A stretch of 8,909 bases of DNA from JBDTMC01 sp039934475 (GTDB lineage: Bacteria; Acidobacteriota; Terriglobia; Bryobacterales; Bryobacteraceae). The DNA lies in assembly GCA_039934475.1 (NCBI GenBank), contig JBDTMC010000328.1:1-8909 (forward strand), in the 5' to 3' direction. Each line of letters starts with the position of its first letter. Positions within the stretch are counted from its first letter, which is position 1. A program made the position numbers and the translations under genes. The notes under the pieces are model-generated. The model saw nothing but the letters and a program-made list of their open reading frames with translations, did no database searches and was not told where the DNA came from. Of this stretch, positions 1 through 7,622 are shown in pieces.

Positions 1-793
1 CGCCCGGCAGGTACCGCCGCAGCCAGAACACCAATTTCGGCCGATTCCCAACCAGATAGCGATTCCGGGGGCGGCGTGCGGAGATAGCCTTGTGCACGGT
101 GCGCGCCACATCGATGGGACGAATCGGAGAAGCCTTCAGCGCCCATTCTCCCCACTTTTCCGATTCCTGAAATAGGGCTCGGTAGGGGCTCGCCGGGCTG
201 TCTGCCGCGGCGCACGCCAGCCGGTTTGAGGTCCAGATCGATGTGTTAATCAAGCCCGGCTCAATCGCACTCACATGAATTCCTAGAGGGGCCAGTTCCA
301 CACGCATGCATTCGGCCACGCCTTCTAACCCAAACTTCGTGGCACTGTAAGCGCTCATACCGTGCGTGCCGATCAGCCCGCTAACGGATGTCACGAAAAT
401 GATGCGGGTTCCGGCGCCACTCTCGCGGACCAGGGGCATCATTGCCCGCGTGAAGTTGGTCACACCGAAGAAGTTAATCTCGAAAAGCCGCCGCACTTCT
501 TCTTCCGTAATGTCTTCGAAGTACCCTCTCACCTGGGCACCGGCATTGTTCACCAGAGCGAGGATACTGCCGTAACGGGAGGCAATCGTTCTGGCGCACG
601 CGGCCACGCTCTCCCGGTCGGTCAGTTCGAGCGGAACAATCTCGATCTTCCCTCCACCTTCCGCTACCAGGCTCGCCCCCTTCGCCTGATCGCGCGCCGT
701 GGCTATGACGCGATAACCCTGGTTCGCCAGATAAAGCGCGGTTTCACGTCCAAGACCGGAGGTGGCTCCAGTGATTACGATGGGTTTCTGCAT
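1..793 (-). CDS. Classical short-chain dehydrogenase/reductase, C-terminus cut by window edge
   Basis: The protein is a classical SDR oxidoreductase, an NAD(P)-dependent cytosolic enzyme that oxidises or reduces a hydroxyl/carbonyl group on an unknown substrate. The frame is open from the ATG at 793-791 to the left edge, giving 264 residues. Seen directly: the Rossmann dinucleotide motif TGATSGLG (residues 8-15), NNAG (82-85), Asn107, Ser136, and the catalytic YSATK with Tyr149 and Lys153, so the Asn-Ser-Tyr-Lys tetrad is complete. ATAR at 31-34 after beta-2 favours NADP(H), which is inference. The basic, hydrophobic end (RYLVGNRPKLVFWLRRYLP) is typical of the 17-beta-HSD/retinol-dehydrogenase-like group of about 270-290 residues, so only a short tail is probably missing. 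An in-frame TAG lies five codons upstream, which makes this ATG the only reasonable start; its Shine-Dalgarno is weak. It follows the TolB-like gene by 93 bp on the same strand, and the substrate cannot be deduced. Confidence 0.93.
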   Translation of the reverse strand, partial: MQKPIVITGATSGLGRETALYLANQGYRVIATARDQAKGASLVAEGGGKIEIVPLELTDRESVAACARTIASRYGSILALVNNAGAQVRGYFEDITEEEVRRLFEINFFGVTNFTRAMMPLVRESGAGTRIIFVTSVSGLIGTHGMSAYSATKFGLEGVAECMRVELAPLGIHVSAIEPGLINTSIWTSNRLACAAADSPASPYRALFQESEKWGEWALKASPIRPIDVARTVHKAISARRPRNRYLVGNRPKLVFWLRRYLPG

Positions 794-886
794 GTCGCCC
801 CGAACCTAAATGATACCATCCGGCCCTCGGCCGACCGCAGCTTCCAATTGTTACGTTTTCTCGGATTAATGAACGTTGTCAAGGTC

Positions 887-2053
887 TTAGGGGCGCCCCT
901 CGGTAACATCCATCATGACGATCTTGCCGAGATTCCTCGTGGCATCTTCGATCAGATAACCCACCACATGCTTCCCGTCTGGGCTCCACGAACTATCGCC
1001 GGCAGTCACTCCGCCCTTAATGTATTCAGTGTTCTTCGAATCGTTGAACCAGGTGAGGCGCTGCTTGCTGCTCCCGTCGATATTCATGATCCAGAAATCT
1101 GTCTTTACGGCGGCCGCTCGGGCCCCCAGAGGCATCCCTTTGCTCGACATCCACAGAACCTTCGTTCCGTCGGGTGAAATCTGACCGTGTTCATCCCATT
1201 CGTCTGGAGAGTCTGTCAGGTTTGTGAGTTCCTTGCTCTGGAGATCGAACAGGTAAACATCGAACGCGATCTTATTCGAGCCGCGCTCAGACGTTGCGCA
1301 GTAGATCACCTTGCTACCATCGGAGCTAAATCCGTGCGTTTCGAAGAGCTGTTTCTTCCGTCCCGGCTGATAGCTATGAATGTTGGAGAGTTTGGGCTCT
1401 CCGTTGACCACCGAAAAATCGGCGACACGGATATCCCATTGGCCAAACCCCCCGCTACCGACCCCCATAACAGCGTCGCCGGCGCCAATCCGCTGAGCCC
1501 ACGTCAGTTTGTCTCCGCGAGGGGAGAAATGGGGATGCAGAATGCCGCCCACCCGGCGATCGGTGATGGCCACCTTCCAGTAGCGGTCGCCGTGCACATC
1601 CATGATCCAGAGATCGTTTACGAAGCCGCGCCCCGGCGTACCGAAAAAGTCGGCGCGCGCGGAGGGGCTGCTCATCATCCCCATCCTTCCGCGGCGCAAA
1701 CCGCCACTCGCCGTGCCGCCTTGGCCACTCTCGCCAAAATCGTCGCGCTCCGCTTGAAAAACAATCCACTGCCCGCTGGCGTGGTACGCCGGATTCCCCT
1801 TGTGGCGTTTCGGAGATCCCGGTTTGCCACAGGTCAGGCACTGCTGACCTGACCCATCGGGGCGCATTGACCAGATCTCGAAATAACCTTTCTCGTTCAG
1901 ACGGTCATACGCAATGACATCGCCTTTGGGAGACCAATCGACGCGGCCTCCCTTGTCTGTCAGTACCGTCACCTTGTTGATCGCCGGCTGCGCGGCGTGT
2001 GCCGCGGTCGCGAAGGCTACGCCCAAAAGCGCAGCCCGTATCGTTCGTAACAT
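887..2053 (-). CDS. Secreted TolB-like beta-propeller protein (WD40-like PD40 repeats)
   Basis: This is an exported protein of about 388 residues built almost entirely of TolB/PD40-type propeller repeats. A signal peptide is clear (MLRTIRAALLGVAFATAAHA, then AQP), so it should act in the periplasm or outside the cell. Six repeat cores of the form (W/F/I)SPDGxx(I/V/L) are visible: DWSPKGDVIAY near residue 38, AYHASGQWIVF near 88, HFSPRGDKLTW near 174, GFSSDGSKVIY near 240, QISPDGTKVLW near 290 and SWSPDGKHVVG near 354, consistent with a six-bladed propeller. A Gly/Arg/Met-rich insert (about 107-146) interrupts the propeller between repeats 2 and 3, and a CxxC (CLTC, about 71-74) follows the first. 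No catalytic domain is present, so it is a binding or scaffold protein rather than a peptidase or TolB itself. The ATG at 2053 is chosen over the TTG at 2056 because GGGGAG sits 5 nt before it. It is probably co-transcribed with the glycosidase gene upstream. The ligand is unknown. Confidence 0.88.
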   Translation of the reverse strand: MLRTIRAALLGVAFATAAHAAQPAINKVTVLTDKGGRVDWSPKGDVIAYDRLNEKGYFEIWSMRPDGSGQQCLTCGKPGSPKRHKGNPAYHASGQWIVFQAERDDFGESGQGGTASGGLRRGRMGMMSSPSARADFFGTPGRGFVNDLWIMDVHGDRYWKVAITDRRVGGILHPHFSPRGDKLTWAQRIGAGDAVMGVGSGGFGQWDIRVADFSVVNGEPKLSNIHSYQPGRKKQLFETHGFSSDGSKVIYCATSERGSNKIAFDVYLFDLQSKELTNLTDSPDEWDEHGQISPDGTKVLWMSSKGMPLGARAAAVKTDFWIMNIDGSSKQRLTWFNDSKNTEYIKGGVTAGDSSWSPDGKHVVGYLIEDATRNLGKIVMMDVTEGRP

Positions 2054-2113
2054 CAATTCTCCCCAGTAAAGCAGCCGTCGGGACTGACGCTACGCCCCAA
2101 CTGCCCCGAGTTG

Positions 2114-4177
2114 TTACTGTATCGCGATGGTGACCACGTTTGAAGGGACACCGTCCGCGGTGAGAGTCAGGTTTACGGTTCCAGCGCCGGCAAGGCTCGG
2201 CGGTAGAATCACATCCACCTGGTCGAAGCCCGCATACTGCGATTGTGGTCCCGCGTAGATCACTTGAACGGCAGTGGAGCCAACGATAGCAGTCACGTTG
2301 GATAACGAACTCACGTTCCGAATGCCTGTGCCGTATAATTCCAGAGCCACCGACTCACCTGGTACGCCCACGTTGATCGGCTTCGGAGTACACGTTCCCG
2401 CGCCGCCTGTGCACTGAAAGGCAACGTCGCGAAGTTGTGCCCCACCCGTCGTGTTGGTCACGATGGCCGCGGCAGGCACGCCCTGGCCGTTCTGGTTCGC
2501 CGTGAAGAAAGCAGGCACCACCGGAGCCAAGGTCACCTGCGCCTGTAGCACGGTCGTGGCACCCGCGAGGACGTTAATTGTTGCCCCACCGGCAGCCAGT
2601 CCCGAAGGAATCACCGCGTTGATCTGACCGCTGGAAATGAAGTAGAGACCCATCGGCTTTGGGATATTGCTGCTGTCCGTAATGGTCACCGACGTCTGGT
2701 TCAGCGCAGTGGGCAAGTTCAAGGGGTCCGGCGCCACGGTCAGCGAGGTAGCCAGCCCCGGTCCAAACAGACTCACAATCGAATCCGGCGCCTGCACTCC
2801 CGTGCTGAAACTAGCGGCCGAGACGGTAGAGAGTGCGGCTACCAGGCTCTGGTACATCGTGTAAGTGCTGGTGAAACTCGTCGCCACTGGAATTGCAGCA
2901 GCCGCAGCCTTCGCGGCGGCAGTGGTAACGTCGTCCGACGTTTGACTCGCGTACTGAGTATAGTCGAGGTACGCCCAGAAGTATCTGGACCAGAACGCCG
3001 ACGTGTAGAGGAATCCCTTCCAATGGGACATGTCAACCATGGCGGACAGGAACTTCTGATCGAGTGGTGCCCAAAAGCTGAAAGCATCGCGCGAGTAAAT
3101 CGTGGGATCGCTGGCCACATTGCCCGTGGCCAGTTCCGCATCGGATTCCTTCAGCAGCCATGCCTCGCTCATCGCGGTTGGCTTGCCCGCCTGCCGCGCG
3201 GCGTCCGCGAAGGTCAACGCATTCTGCAGGAAATTACGGTTCACCGGATAAATGTGAATGTCGAGATAATCAATACCGGTCGTGACCACGCTGGTGACAA
3301 AGTTACTCCCGTTAGCCAGCCACGTGCCGACACCCGCGCCCACCTTTGTTGATCCGCGCGCGCCTGCGGCGTCGATCATTGAGAGCATCGCCGAAATGTA
3401 GGTAGCGTACCCTCCAGGCGTGTTGATCTCCGTCAGTCCGGTGATGCTGGCCTGCGTGTCGGGTTCCGAGCCAAGATTGAGAAAGTCGGGTTGGACCTGT
3501 TGCAGAATGACAACTGCGTTCTGTCCCCGGGCGTTGGTGAAGCCTGTCAGCGACAACGTCTTGTAGTAATCGTCAACGTTCAGCCCGGAGCCCTGTGAAT
3601 AGTAGCCGGTGAAGAGCGGAGACGTTTCAATAATCACCTTCAGACCGGCGCCCCGTACGTCCACAACCACCTGCTTATAGAAATCCACAAATTTCTGGTA
3701 GTCCGCCGGGTCGCCGTTGTAGTCGTAGAACGGCTGGTAAAAGATTGGGAACGCGATGTTGAATGTTACCGCCTGTACGCCGGTCGATTTCAAGCGCCTC
3801 AACTCCTCCCGATAGGTGTTAGGAACGTTTGGCGAGAGCAATTTGAGGCCATTGTTGGAGTTGACGGTCAACATCTCGGCCGAGAAGACAACCGGGGATT
3901 TCGACCCGTTCCACCCGGTGTTGATGGTTCCCTGAAAGGTGTCGATTTGCGATTGTAGCGACGTGAACAGACTTTGGTACGTTGCTGGCGGTGGTGGTGG
4001 TATTTGTAGTTGTCCGAGGGCGGCCGGTGTAAGGCTGCCGGCGAACAAGGCGACTAGGGAAAGACCCAGTGGGCTCCCACACTTCAAGCGGGGCAATGTC
4101 ACGGTTACGAGTCTCCAGCGGTTGAGATGGCCGCCGTTCCACCGACCGGCGACTGCAGGAACACAGTTCCTGCCCAC
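2114..4177 (-). CDS. Secreted clan GH-A-like glycosidase with TIGR03437-type (Solibacter) C-terminal domain
   Basis: This large exported protein has two parts. After a signal peptide (hydrophobic core GLSLVALFAGSLTPAALG, residues 38-55) and a proline run (IPPPPPA), residues about 90-400 look like a TIM-barrel glycosidase of clan GH-A. LGSEPD (235-240) fits the acid/base Glu238 at the end of beta-4, DIHIYP (306-311) fits the His-x-Tyr motif of beta-6, and MSEAW (336-340) fits the nucleophile Glu338 at beta-7. The usual Asn before the acid/base Glu is Ser here, so activity is probable but not certain. Residues about 455-687 resemble the 'Solibacter uncharacterized C-terminal domain' (TIGR03437), with IVSLFGPGLA, GQINAVIPSGLAAG and GFDQVDVILPPSLAGAG as landmarks. 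That domain is common on acidobacterial secreted proteins and its role is unknown. The GTG at 4177 has AAGGG 6 nt upstream and a stop directly before it; an internal GTG at 4102 would give a more usual signal peptide. The likely substrate is a beta-glycan, not further defined. Confidence 0.82.
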   Translation of the reverse strand: MGRNCVPAVAGRWNGGHLNRWRLVTVTLPRLKCGSPLGLSLVALFAGSLTPAALGQLQIPPPPPATYQSLFTSLQSQIDTFQGTINTGWNGSKSPVVFSAEMLTVNSNNGLKLLSPNVPNTYREELRRLKSTGVQAVTFNIAFPIFYQPFYDYNGDPADYQKFVDFYKQVVVDVRGAGLKVIIETSPLFTGYYSQGSGLNVDDYYKTLSLTGFTNARGQNAVVILQQVQPDFLNLGSEPDTQASITGLTEINTPGGYATYISAMLSMIDAAGARGSTKVGAGVGTWLANGSNFVTSVVTTGIDYLDIHIYPVNRNFLQNALTFADAARQAGKPTAMSEAWLLKESDAELATGNVASDPTIYSRDAFSFWAPLDQKFLSAMVDMSHWKGFLYTSAFWSRYFWAYLDYTQYASQTSDDVTTAAAKAAAAAIPVATSFTSTYTMYQSLVAALSTVSAASFSTGVQAPDSIVSLFGPGLATSLTVAPDPLNLPTALNQTSVTITDSSNIPKPMGLYFISSGQINAVIPSGLAAGGATINVLAGATTVLQAQVTLAPVVPAFFTANQNGQGVPAAAIVTNTTGGAQLRDVAFQCTGGAGTCTPKPINVGVPGESVALELYGTGIRNVSSLSNVTAIVGSTAVQVIYAGPQSQYAGFDQVDVILPPSLAGAGTVNLTLTADGVPSNVVTIAIQ

Positions 4178-4209
4178 TTAGAACCCTTAGCCGCGGGGAA
4201 TGTTGCTGC

Positions 4210-4227
4210 TCGTCGCGCGCGCGACGA
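4210..4227. other. Perfect 18-bp GC-rich palindrome between sulfotransferase and glycosidase genes
   Basis: TCGTCGCGCGCGCGACGA reads identically on both strands. It begins 2 nt after the sulfotransferase stop codon (minus strand) and lies in the 52-bp gap before the glycosidase gene. As RNA it would fold into a 7-bp stem with a GCGC tetraloop. No T-tract follows on the minus strand, so it is not a canonical intrinsic terminator. It could be an mRNA 3'-end stabiliser, a partial attenuator or a protein-binding site. Confidence 0.5.
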
Positions 4228-4229
4228 TT

Positions 4230-5219
4230 CTAGCGCCGCATCCAGTCTGGCTCCGCTTCATACCCGTGGTATTCCAGGTACGGCCTCAGACGCGGCACAA
4301 TCTTCCGGTACTGCCGCCACACGTCTTCCACCACCTTGGGAGGCCGCGGTTCAATCTTTCCTTCGTATGACATGGGCTGCCCCGGCGTCACGCCTGCGTA
4401 GTCGAAGATCCGCTGCATCGTCTCATCGGGAGCCTGGCACAATCCTTCGTACTTCACCGACACGTAGTCGGACGGGGCGAGCCGGCCTATGTTCTTCAAG
4501 TAGTAGTCCGCCATGCGGACGGTGTGCAGGCCTAGTAGTCGCTCCCAGATCCGCACCGGCGGGCGGTCGAAGAAGCGCGCCGCCCAGAGTTGCAGCGGCC
4601 TGTCAAACAGTTTGTCGTACCACGGCGCCAGCATCGAGACAAAGCCATTCCTGGCCGCCAGCAGGCTGCGGATGGCGCGCATCTGCGAAGTCATAATGGC
4701 CACCGGGTGGCGATGGATGAAAATAAACTTCGCCTCCGGCAGGAACGCTTTTATGTCCATGAAGTTCATCACGTCCCACGGATTCTTAAGCAGCAGGGGC
4801 TTCGAGTGGTCGCCCACATACTGCATCTTCTTCGCGAGTTCGTTGAACTTATCGTGTGTGTCGGCAGTCAGGCGCGCCATGCGCTTTTGCGTGGTGGCGA
4901 AGATGAAACCGTACTCCACCGGAGAATCCGGCGTCGCTGGCGTATTGTCGATTACGCGGTCTTTCAACCCCATTCGCTCGAATAGCGCCATCAAATCCCG
5001 CTTCGCCGCTTCGGTGCGTCCCTCGGAATGGTTGGCCAGCACCTCGTTGTAACGCATCACCTGATACGCGCTGACGTAGTTGAAACACCCTGTTTCCACC
5101 AACAGCCGGTGCAGCAGCGTGGTCCCCGAACGATGATCGCCAATGATAAAGACGGGTTTGAAATTGGGGCCCTGCAGCAAATGCAGAAGTGCGCCATCGC
5201 GATTGGGACTCTCGCTCAT
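4230..5219 (-). CDS. PAPS-dependent sulfotransferase (Sulfotransfer_3-like)
   Basis: This is a predicted cytosolic sulfotransferase of 329 residues that would move a sulfuryl group from PAPS to a hydroxyl of an unknown acceptor such as a glycan, lipid or small molecule. The 5'-phosphosulfate loop is FIIGDHRSGTTLLH (23-36). The 3'-phosphate site is FIHRHPVAIMTSQMR (167-181), with Arg170 and Ser178 in the usual spacing. LLLKNPW (142-148) and VKYEGLCQAPDETMQRIF (255-272) are further family landmarks. There is no signal peptide or membrane segment. The ATG at 5219 is preferred because GAGG lies 5 nt upstream and the homologous region starts soon after; the frame continues up to a GTG at 5288, but that extension does not look like protein. 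It diverges from the alkaline-phosphatase-superfamily gene at 5483, and both could concern modification of the same surface molecule, which is inference. Confidence 0.9.
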   Translation of the reverse strand: MSESPNRDGALLHLLQGPNFKPVFIIGDHRSGTTLLHRLLVETGCFNYVSAYQVMRYNEVLANHSEGRTEAAKRDLMALFERMGLKDRVIDNTPATPDSPVEYGFIFATTQKRMARLTADTHDKFNELAKKMQYVGDHSKPLLLKNPWDVMNFMDIKAFLPEAKFIFIHRHPVAIMTSQMRAIRSLLAARNGFVSMLAPWYDKLFDRPLQLWAARFFDRPPVRIWERLLGLHTVRMADYYLKNIGRLAPSDYVSVKYEGLCQAPDETMQRIFDYAGVTPGQPMSYEGKIEPRPPKVVEDVWRQYRKIVPRLRPYLEYHGYEAEPDWMRR

Positions 5220-5482
5220 GAATGCCTCGCAATAAATAGTAAAGAATGCGCCGGTTACGGGATTCCAGGAATAACCAGCATAGCGCACCGGCTTCCGGCC
5301 ATTGCGCGCCAGAACTCAAATTGAGATCGGTCCCAGTACCAAAGCCCCATTTGTTCCATGAGGATGCAGGCGCCATGGAACCAAACCCGCTTGACATGGA
5401 CAGCCGCGCAATTCGATCCTAGTAAATCCAGCTCTCCATTTCTTATTTTAATGGCGAATGACGGATTGAAAAGGGGTTTGAG
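5220..5482. promoter_or_regulatory. Divergent intergenic region between sulfotransferase and phosphodiesterase genes
   Basis: These 263 bp contain no convincing gene and must carry promoters for both flanking genes. On the plus strand a consensus -35 TTGACA is at 5391-5396, but the best -10 candidates downstream (GATCCT at 5415 with an 18-bp spacer) are poor, so an activator or a different sigma factor may be involved. On the minus strand TACTAT (5241-5236) resembles a -10, without a matching -35. A short inverted repeat CTCAAATTGAG (5315-5325, 5-bp arms) is a possible operator. AAGGGG at 5472-5477 is the Shine-Dalgarno of the rightward gene. Confidence 0.4.
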
Positions 5483-6883
5483 TTGAAGACTCTTGTCATC
5501 GGATTAGACTGCGCGGCGCCGGAAATACTGTTCCACCACGACGAGCTGCCGAACATTAAGGCTCTCATGGCGCGCGGCTGCTACGGGCGGTTGGAGAGCG
5601 TAATCCCGCCCATCACCGTTCCCGCCTGGATGTGCATGTCGACGAGTCAGGACCCCGGTTCGCTCGGCGTGTACGGCTTCCGCAATCGCACCGACCACAC
5701 CTATAGCGGTCTCGGCGTGGTCAACACCAACTCCTTCAAAGCGCCGGCAATCTGGGATGAAATGGCCCGCCACGGACGTCGCAGCATCGTCGTCGGAGTC
5801 CCGCCCAGCTATCCGCCGCGTCAAATGGTCAATGGAATCAACGTCGGCTGCTTCCTCACGCCCAACACCCTAACTAACGACTATACGTCTCCTTCGAACA
5901 TCAAAGGCGAAATCGCCAGCCTCGTGGGCGAGTACCCCGTGGACGTGAAGGGCTTCCGTACCGACAACAAGCCATGGCTGCTGGAGCAGATCCATGAGAT
6001 GACGAAGAAGCATTTCGAAGTCATCCGCTACCTTGTGGCTACCCAGGAATGGGACTACTTCCAGTTCGTCGAAATCGGCCTCGACCGCATCCACCACGGT
6101 TTCTGGAAATACCACGACCCGCAGCACCGCCAATACGAGCCAGGTACGCAGTTCGAATCCTCCATCTGGGACTACTACAAGATCTTGGACGAGGAAATCG
6201 GCCGCACCATGGAGCTGCTGGACGACGACACGAACATTCTGATCGTCTCCGACCACGGCGCGCAGAGGCTGGACGGCGGCTTCTGCGTCAACGAATGGCT
6301 GATCCGCCAAGGCCTGCTGGTTCTTAAGGATAAGCCCTCCAAAGTCACTACCTTCATGCCGTCCCTGGTGGACTGGGAAAAGACCCGCGTCTGGAGCGAA
6401 GGCGGCTACTACGCCCGCGTCTTCTTTAACGTCAAGGGACGCGAGCCCAACGGAACGATCGATCCTTCCGAATACGACAGTTTCTATGACGAAATGAAGC
6501 AGCGTTTCGAGGAACTGCCCGACGACGCCGGGAAGCCTATGGGCACCTTGGTCTTCCGTCCGGATCGTATCTATCATGCGGTGAAGAATGTCGCGCCGGA
6601 CATGGTGGTGCACTTCGGCGGGCTCTTCTGGCGCTCGATTGGCGGCATCGGGTACCAGGATCTATACGTTCAGGAGAACGACACGGGTCCTGACGACTGC
6701 AACCACGCTCAATTCGGCGCCTTCCTGTTGACCGGCGCTGGCGTGCCCGCCCTCGGCGAAGTAGACGGAATGCGTCTATTGGACATTGCCCCAACGCTGC
6801 TGGATCAGATGGGATTGCCCGCCGGCGCACAAATGCAGGGCACGACACTCGGCGCCCGCCTGACCACAGCCGCAAAAGGTTAA
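5483..6883 (+). CDS. Alkaline-phosphatase-superfamily phosphodiesterase/nucleotide pyrophosphatase
   Basis: This 466-residue protein belongs to the alkaline phosphatase superfamily, type I phosphodiesterase/nucleotide pyrophosphatase branch. These are two-metal enzymes that hydrolyse phosphodiesters or phosphate/sulfate monoesters. The ligands expected for the fold are present in order: Asp9 (VIGLDCAAP), the nucleophile Thr45 in PPITVPAW followed by PGSLGVYGF, Asp201 and His205 (GLDRIHHGFW), Asp257 and His258 (VSDHGAQ), and His408 (DCNHAQFGAFLLTG). The C-terminal MRLLDIAPTLLDQMGLP is also characteristic. No signal peptide is seen, because the first beta strand starts at residue 3, so it is probably cytosolic. 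The TTG start at 5483 is supported by AAGGGG 6 nt upstream and by the family's usual N-terminus beginning directly with the Asp-containing strand. The substrate is not evident. The divergent sulfotransferase suggests a linked role in glycan or lipid modification, or turnover of nucleotide by-products such as PAP; this is speculative. Confidence 0.9.
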   Translation: MKTLVIGLDCAAPEILFHHDELPNIKALMARGCYGRLESVIPPITVPAWMCMSTSQDPGSLGVYGFRNRTDHTYSGLGVVNTNSFKAPAIWDEMARHGRRSIVVGVPPSYPPRQMVNGINVGCFLTPNTLTNDYTSPSNIKGEIASLVGEYPVDVKGFRTDNKPWLLEQIHEMTKKHFEVIRYLVATQEWDYFQFVEIGLDRIHHGFWKYHDPQHRQYEPGTQFESSIWDYYKILDEEIGRTMELLDDDTNILIVSDHGAQRLDGGFCVNEWLIRQGLLVLKDKPSKVTTFMPSLVDWEKTRVWSEGGYYARVFFNVKGREPNGTIDPSEYDSFYDEMKQRFEELPDDAGKPMGTLVFRPDRIYHAVKNVAPDMVVHFGGLFWRSIGGIGYQDLYVQENDTGPDDCNHAQFGAFLLTGAGVPALGEVDGMRLLDIAPTLLDQMGLPAGAQMQGTTLGARLTTAAKG

Positions 6884-6901
6884 ACGATTTAGCCCAACGG
6901 G

Positions 6902-6930
6902 TTGACCCTCCCCCGCCGCTACGCTACGAT
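6902..6930 (+). promoter_or_regulatory. Sigma-70-type promoter of the tRNA-fMet gene
   Basis: TTGACC at 6902-6907 matches the -35 consensus at 5 of 6 positions. It is followed after exactly 17 bp by TACGAT at 6925-6930, which matches the -10 at 4 of 6. The start point predicted from the -10 is about 6935-6938, essentially the mature 5' end of the tRNA at 6936, so the primary transcript would have almost no leader. Confidence 0.55.
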
Positions 6931-6935
6931 AAGAG

Positions 6936-7012
<77 letters not shown>

Positions 7013-7236
7013 ACAAAGCCAATTACTTCTGCGATATCTTTTCGGTTTGTTCGTAGCGCTGCATGTTAGCACTCGCAGGTCATCGTCGACCTCTGACCCA
7101 GATCTATGGCGAGCGAAGTCCAACCAAACTGGACAATTGCAACTTCGAAACCGATGAGGCACTCGTTGGGTTGGTCCCCACGGTTCTTGAGGGATTGGAG
7201 CGGTTCACTCAATCCGCTGGACTGTTTTTGCTCGAT

Positions 7237-7505
7237 GCGCAACTGCTGCTCGTGAATCGCGGCGAAGTCCGGTGAGGTGAGCGCCGGATTGTGTTCGGCA
7301 ATGTTGGCTCCCGCCGCGGGAACACCGTCGCTTCCCTCATTCAAGTCTTCCGGAAGTGGCCAGGTGAGCCCTGCTGCCTCGGCTCTCGCCTCAGATACTT
7401 TTGAACTGGTCTCACTCCGATCGAGCAACTTCCCCCAATCTGCTGGTAGCCCAGTTTGAGTTCGTATTGGAGGTCTAGATCTAGAACCTGCTTCAGTTAC
7501 CGGAT
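7237..7505 (-). pseudogene. istA: Decayed N-terminal fragment of IS21-family transposase IstA
   Basis: Read on the minus strand, two frames together spell the IstA N-terminus. The first frame gives LKQVL..., YELKLGYQQIGGSCSIGV and VQKYLRR, the helix-turn-helix of the family. After a shift the second frame gives RAEAAGLTWPLPEDLNE and then PDFAAIHEQQLR, matching the conserved 'RAEAAGLSWPLPEDL' and 'PDWAxIHxEL' blocks. At least four lesions are visible. The expected ATG reads ATC (7505-7503) although AGGAG is still in place 5-6 nt before it. A codon where Lys is usual is TAA (7499-7497). A 6-nt tandem near-duplication sits in the VLDLDL stretch. An extra 2 nt in a GAGAG run (about 7384-7387) shifts the frame. 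The catalytic DDE domain is absent, and similarity stops near 7237 as if cut by a deletion. The family blocks are quoted from memory. Confidence 0.75.
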
Positions 7506-7587
7506 GGAGGTCTCCTGGGCGGCACCAAGAATGCCAGCGTAACGAAGAGCTGCTGGGCACGTACGACTTCATGTAGTTATCAGGCCC

Positions 7588-7622
7588 CTGGAGTCGTGGC
7601 TAGACTCTGGAGTTGTGCTTGA
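7588..7622. repeat. Imperfect 19-bp-spaced direct repeat upstream of the nucleotidyltransferase-HTH operon
   Basis: CTGGAGTCGTGGCTAGA (7588-7604) recurs as CTGGAGTTGTGCTTGA (7607-7622) with two substitutions and one deleted base. The start-to-start distance is 19 bp, close to two helical turns, and the second copy overlaps the -35 element of the downstream promoter. This is a reasonable operator position for autoregulation by the XRE-type protein encoded at 8235-8684. It could instead be a leftover terminal repeat of the IS21-type element. Confidence 0.4.

Noticed and set aside
821..833. CGGCC-CTC-GGCCG hairpin between the TolB-like and dehydrogenase genes as a terminator
   Set aside because: The stem is only 5 bp and no T-tract follows on the minus strand; such hairpins are common by chance at this GC content.
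362..1177. Plus-strand 271-residue open frame
   Set aside because: It overlaps the well-supported minus-strand dehydrogenase and TolB-like genes and has no recognisable domain; it is a shadow of GC-rich codons.
4127..4696. Plus-strand 189-residue open frame over the sulfotransferase gene
   Set aside because: Its low-complexity Arg/Ser/Pro composition is typical of the antisense of a coding region, and the sulfotransferase motifs on the other strand are decisive.
5220..5288. N-terminal extension of the sulfotransferase to a GTG at 5288
   Set aside because: The ATG at 5219 has a good Shine-Dalgarno (GAGG, 5 nt away), and the extension lacks any family similarity or signal-peptide character.
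5870..6613. Minus-strand 247-residue open frame inside the phosphodiesterase gene
   Set aside because: It is antisense to conserved catalytic motifs on the plus strand and has no family features of its own.
7066..7236. Minus-strand open frame ending LGQRSTMTCEC as a possible tyrosine-integrase C-terminus next to the tRNA
   Set aside because: A vague likeness to 'LGHSS..T..Y' is not enough. No catalytic Arg/His boxes or in-frame Tyr can be placed, and the frame stops too early.
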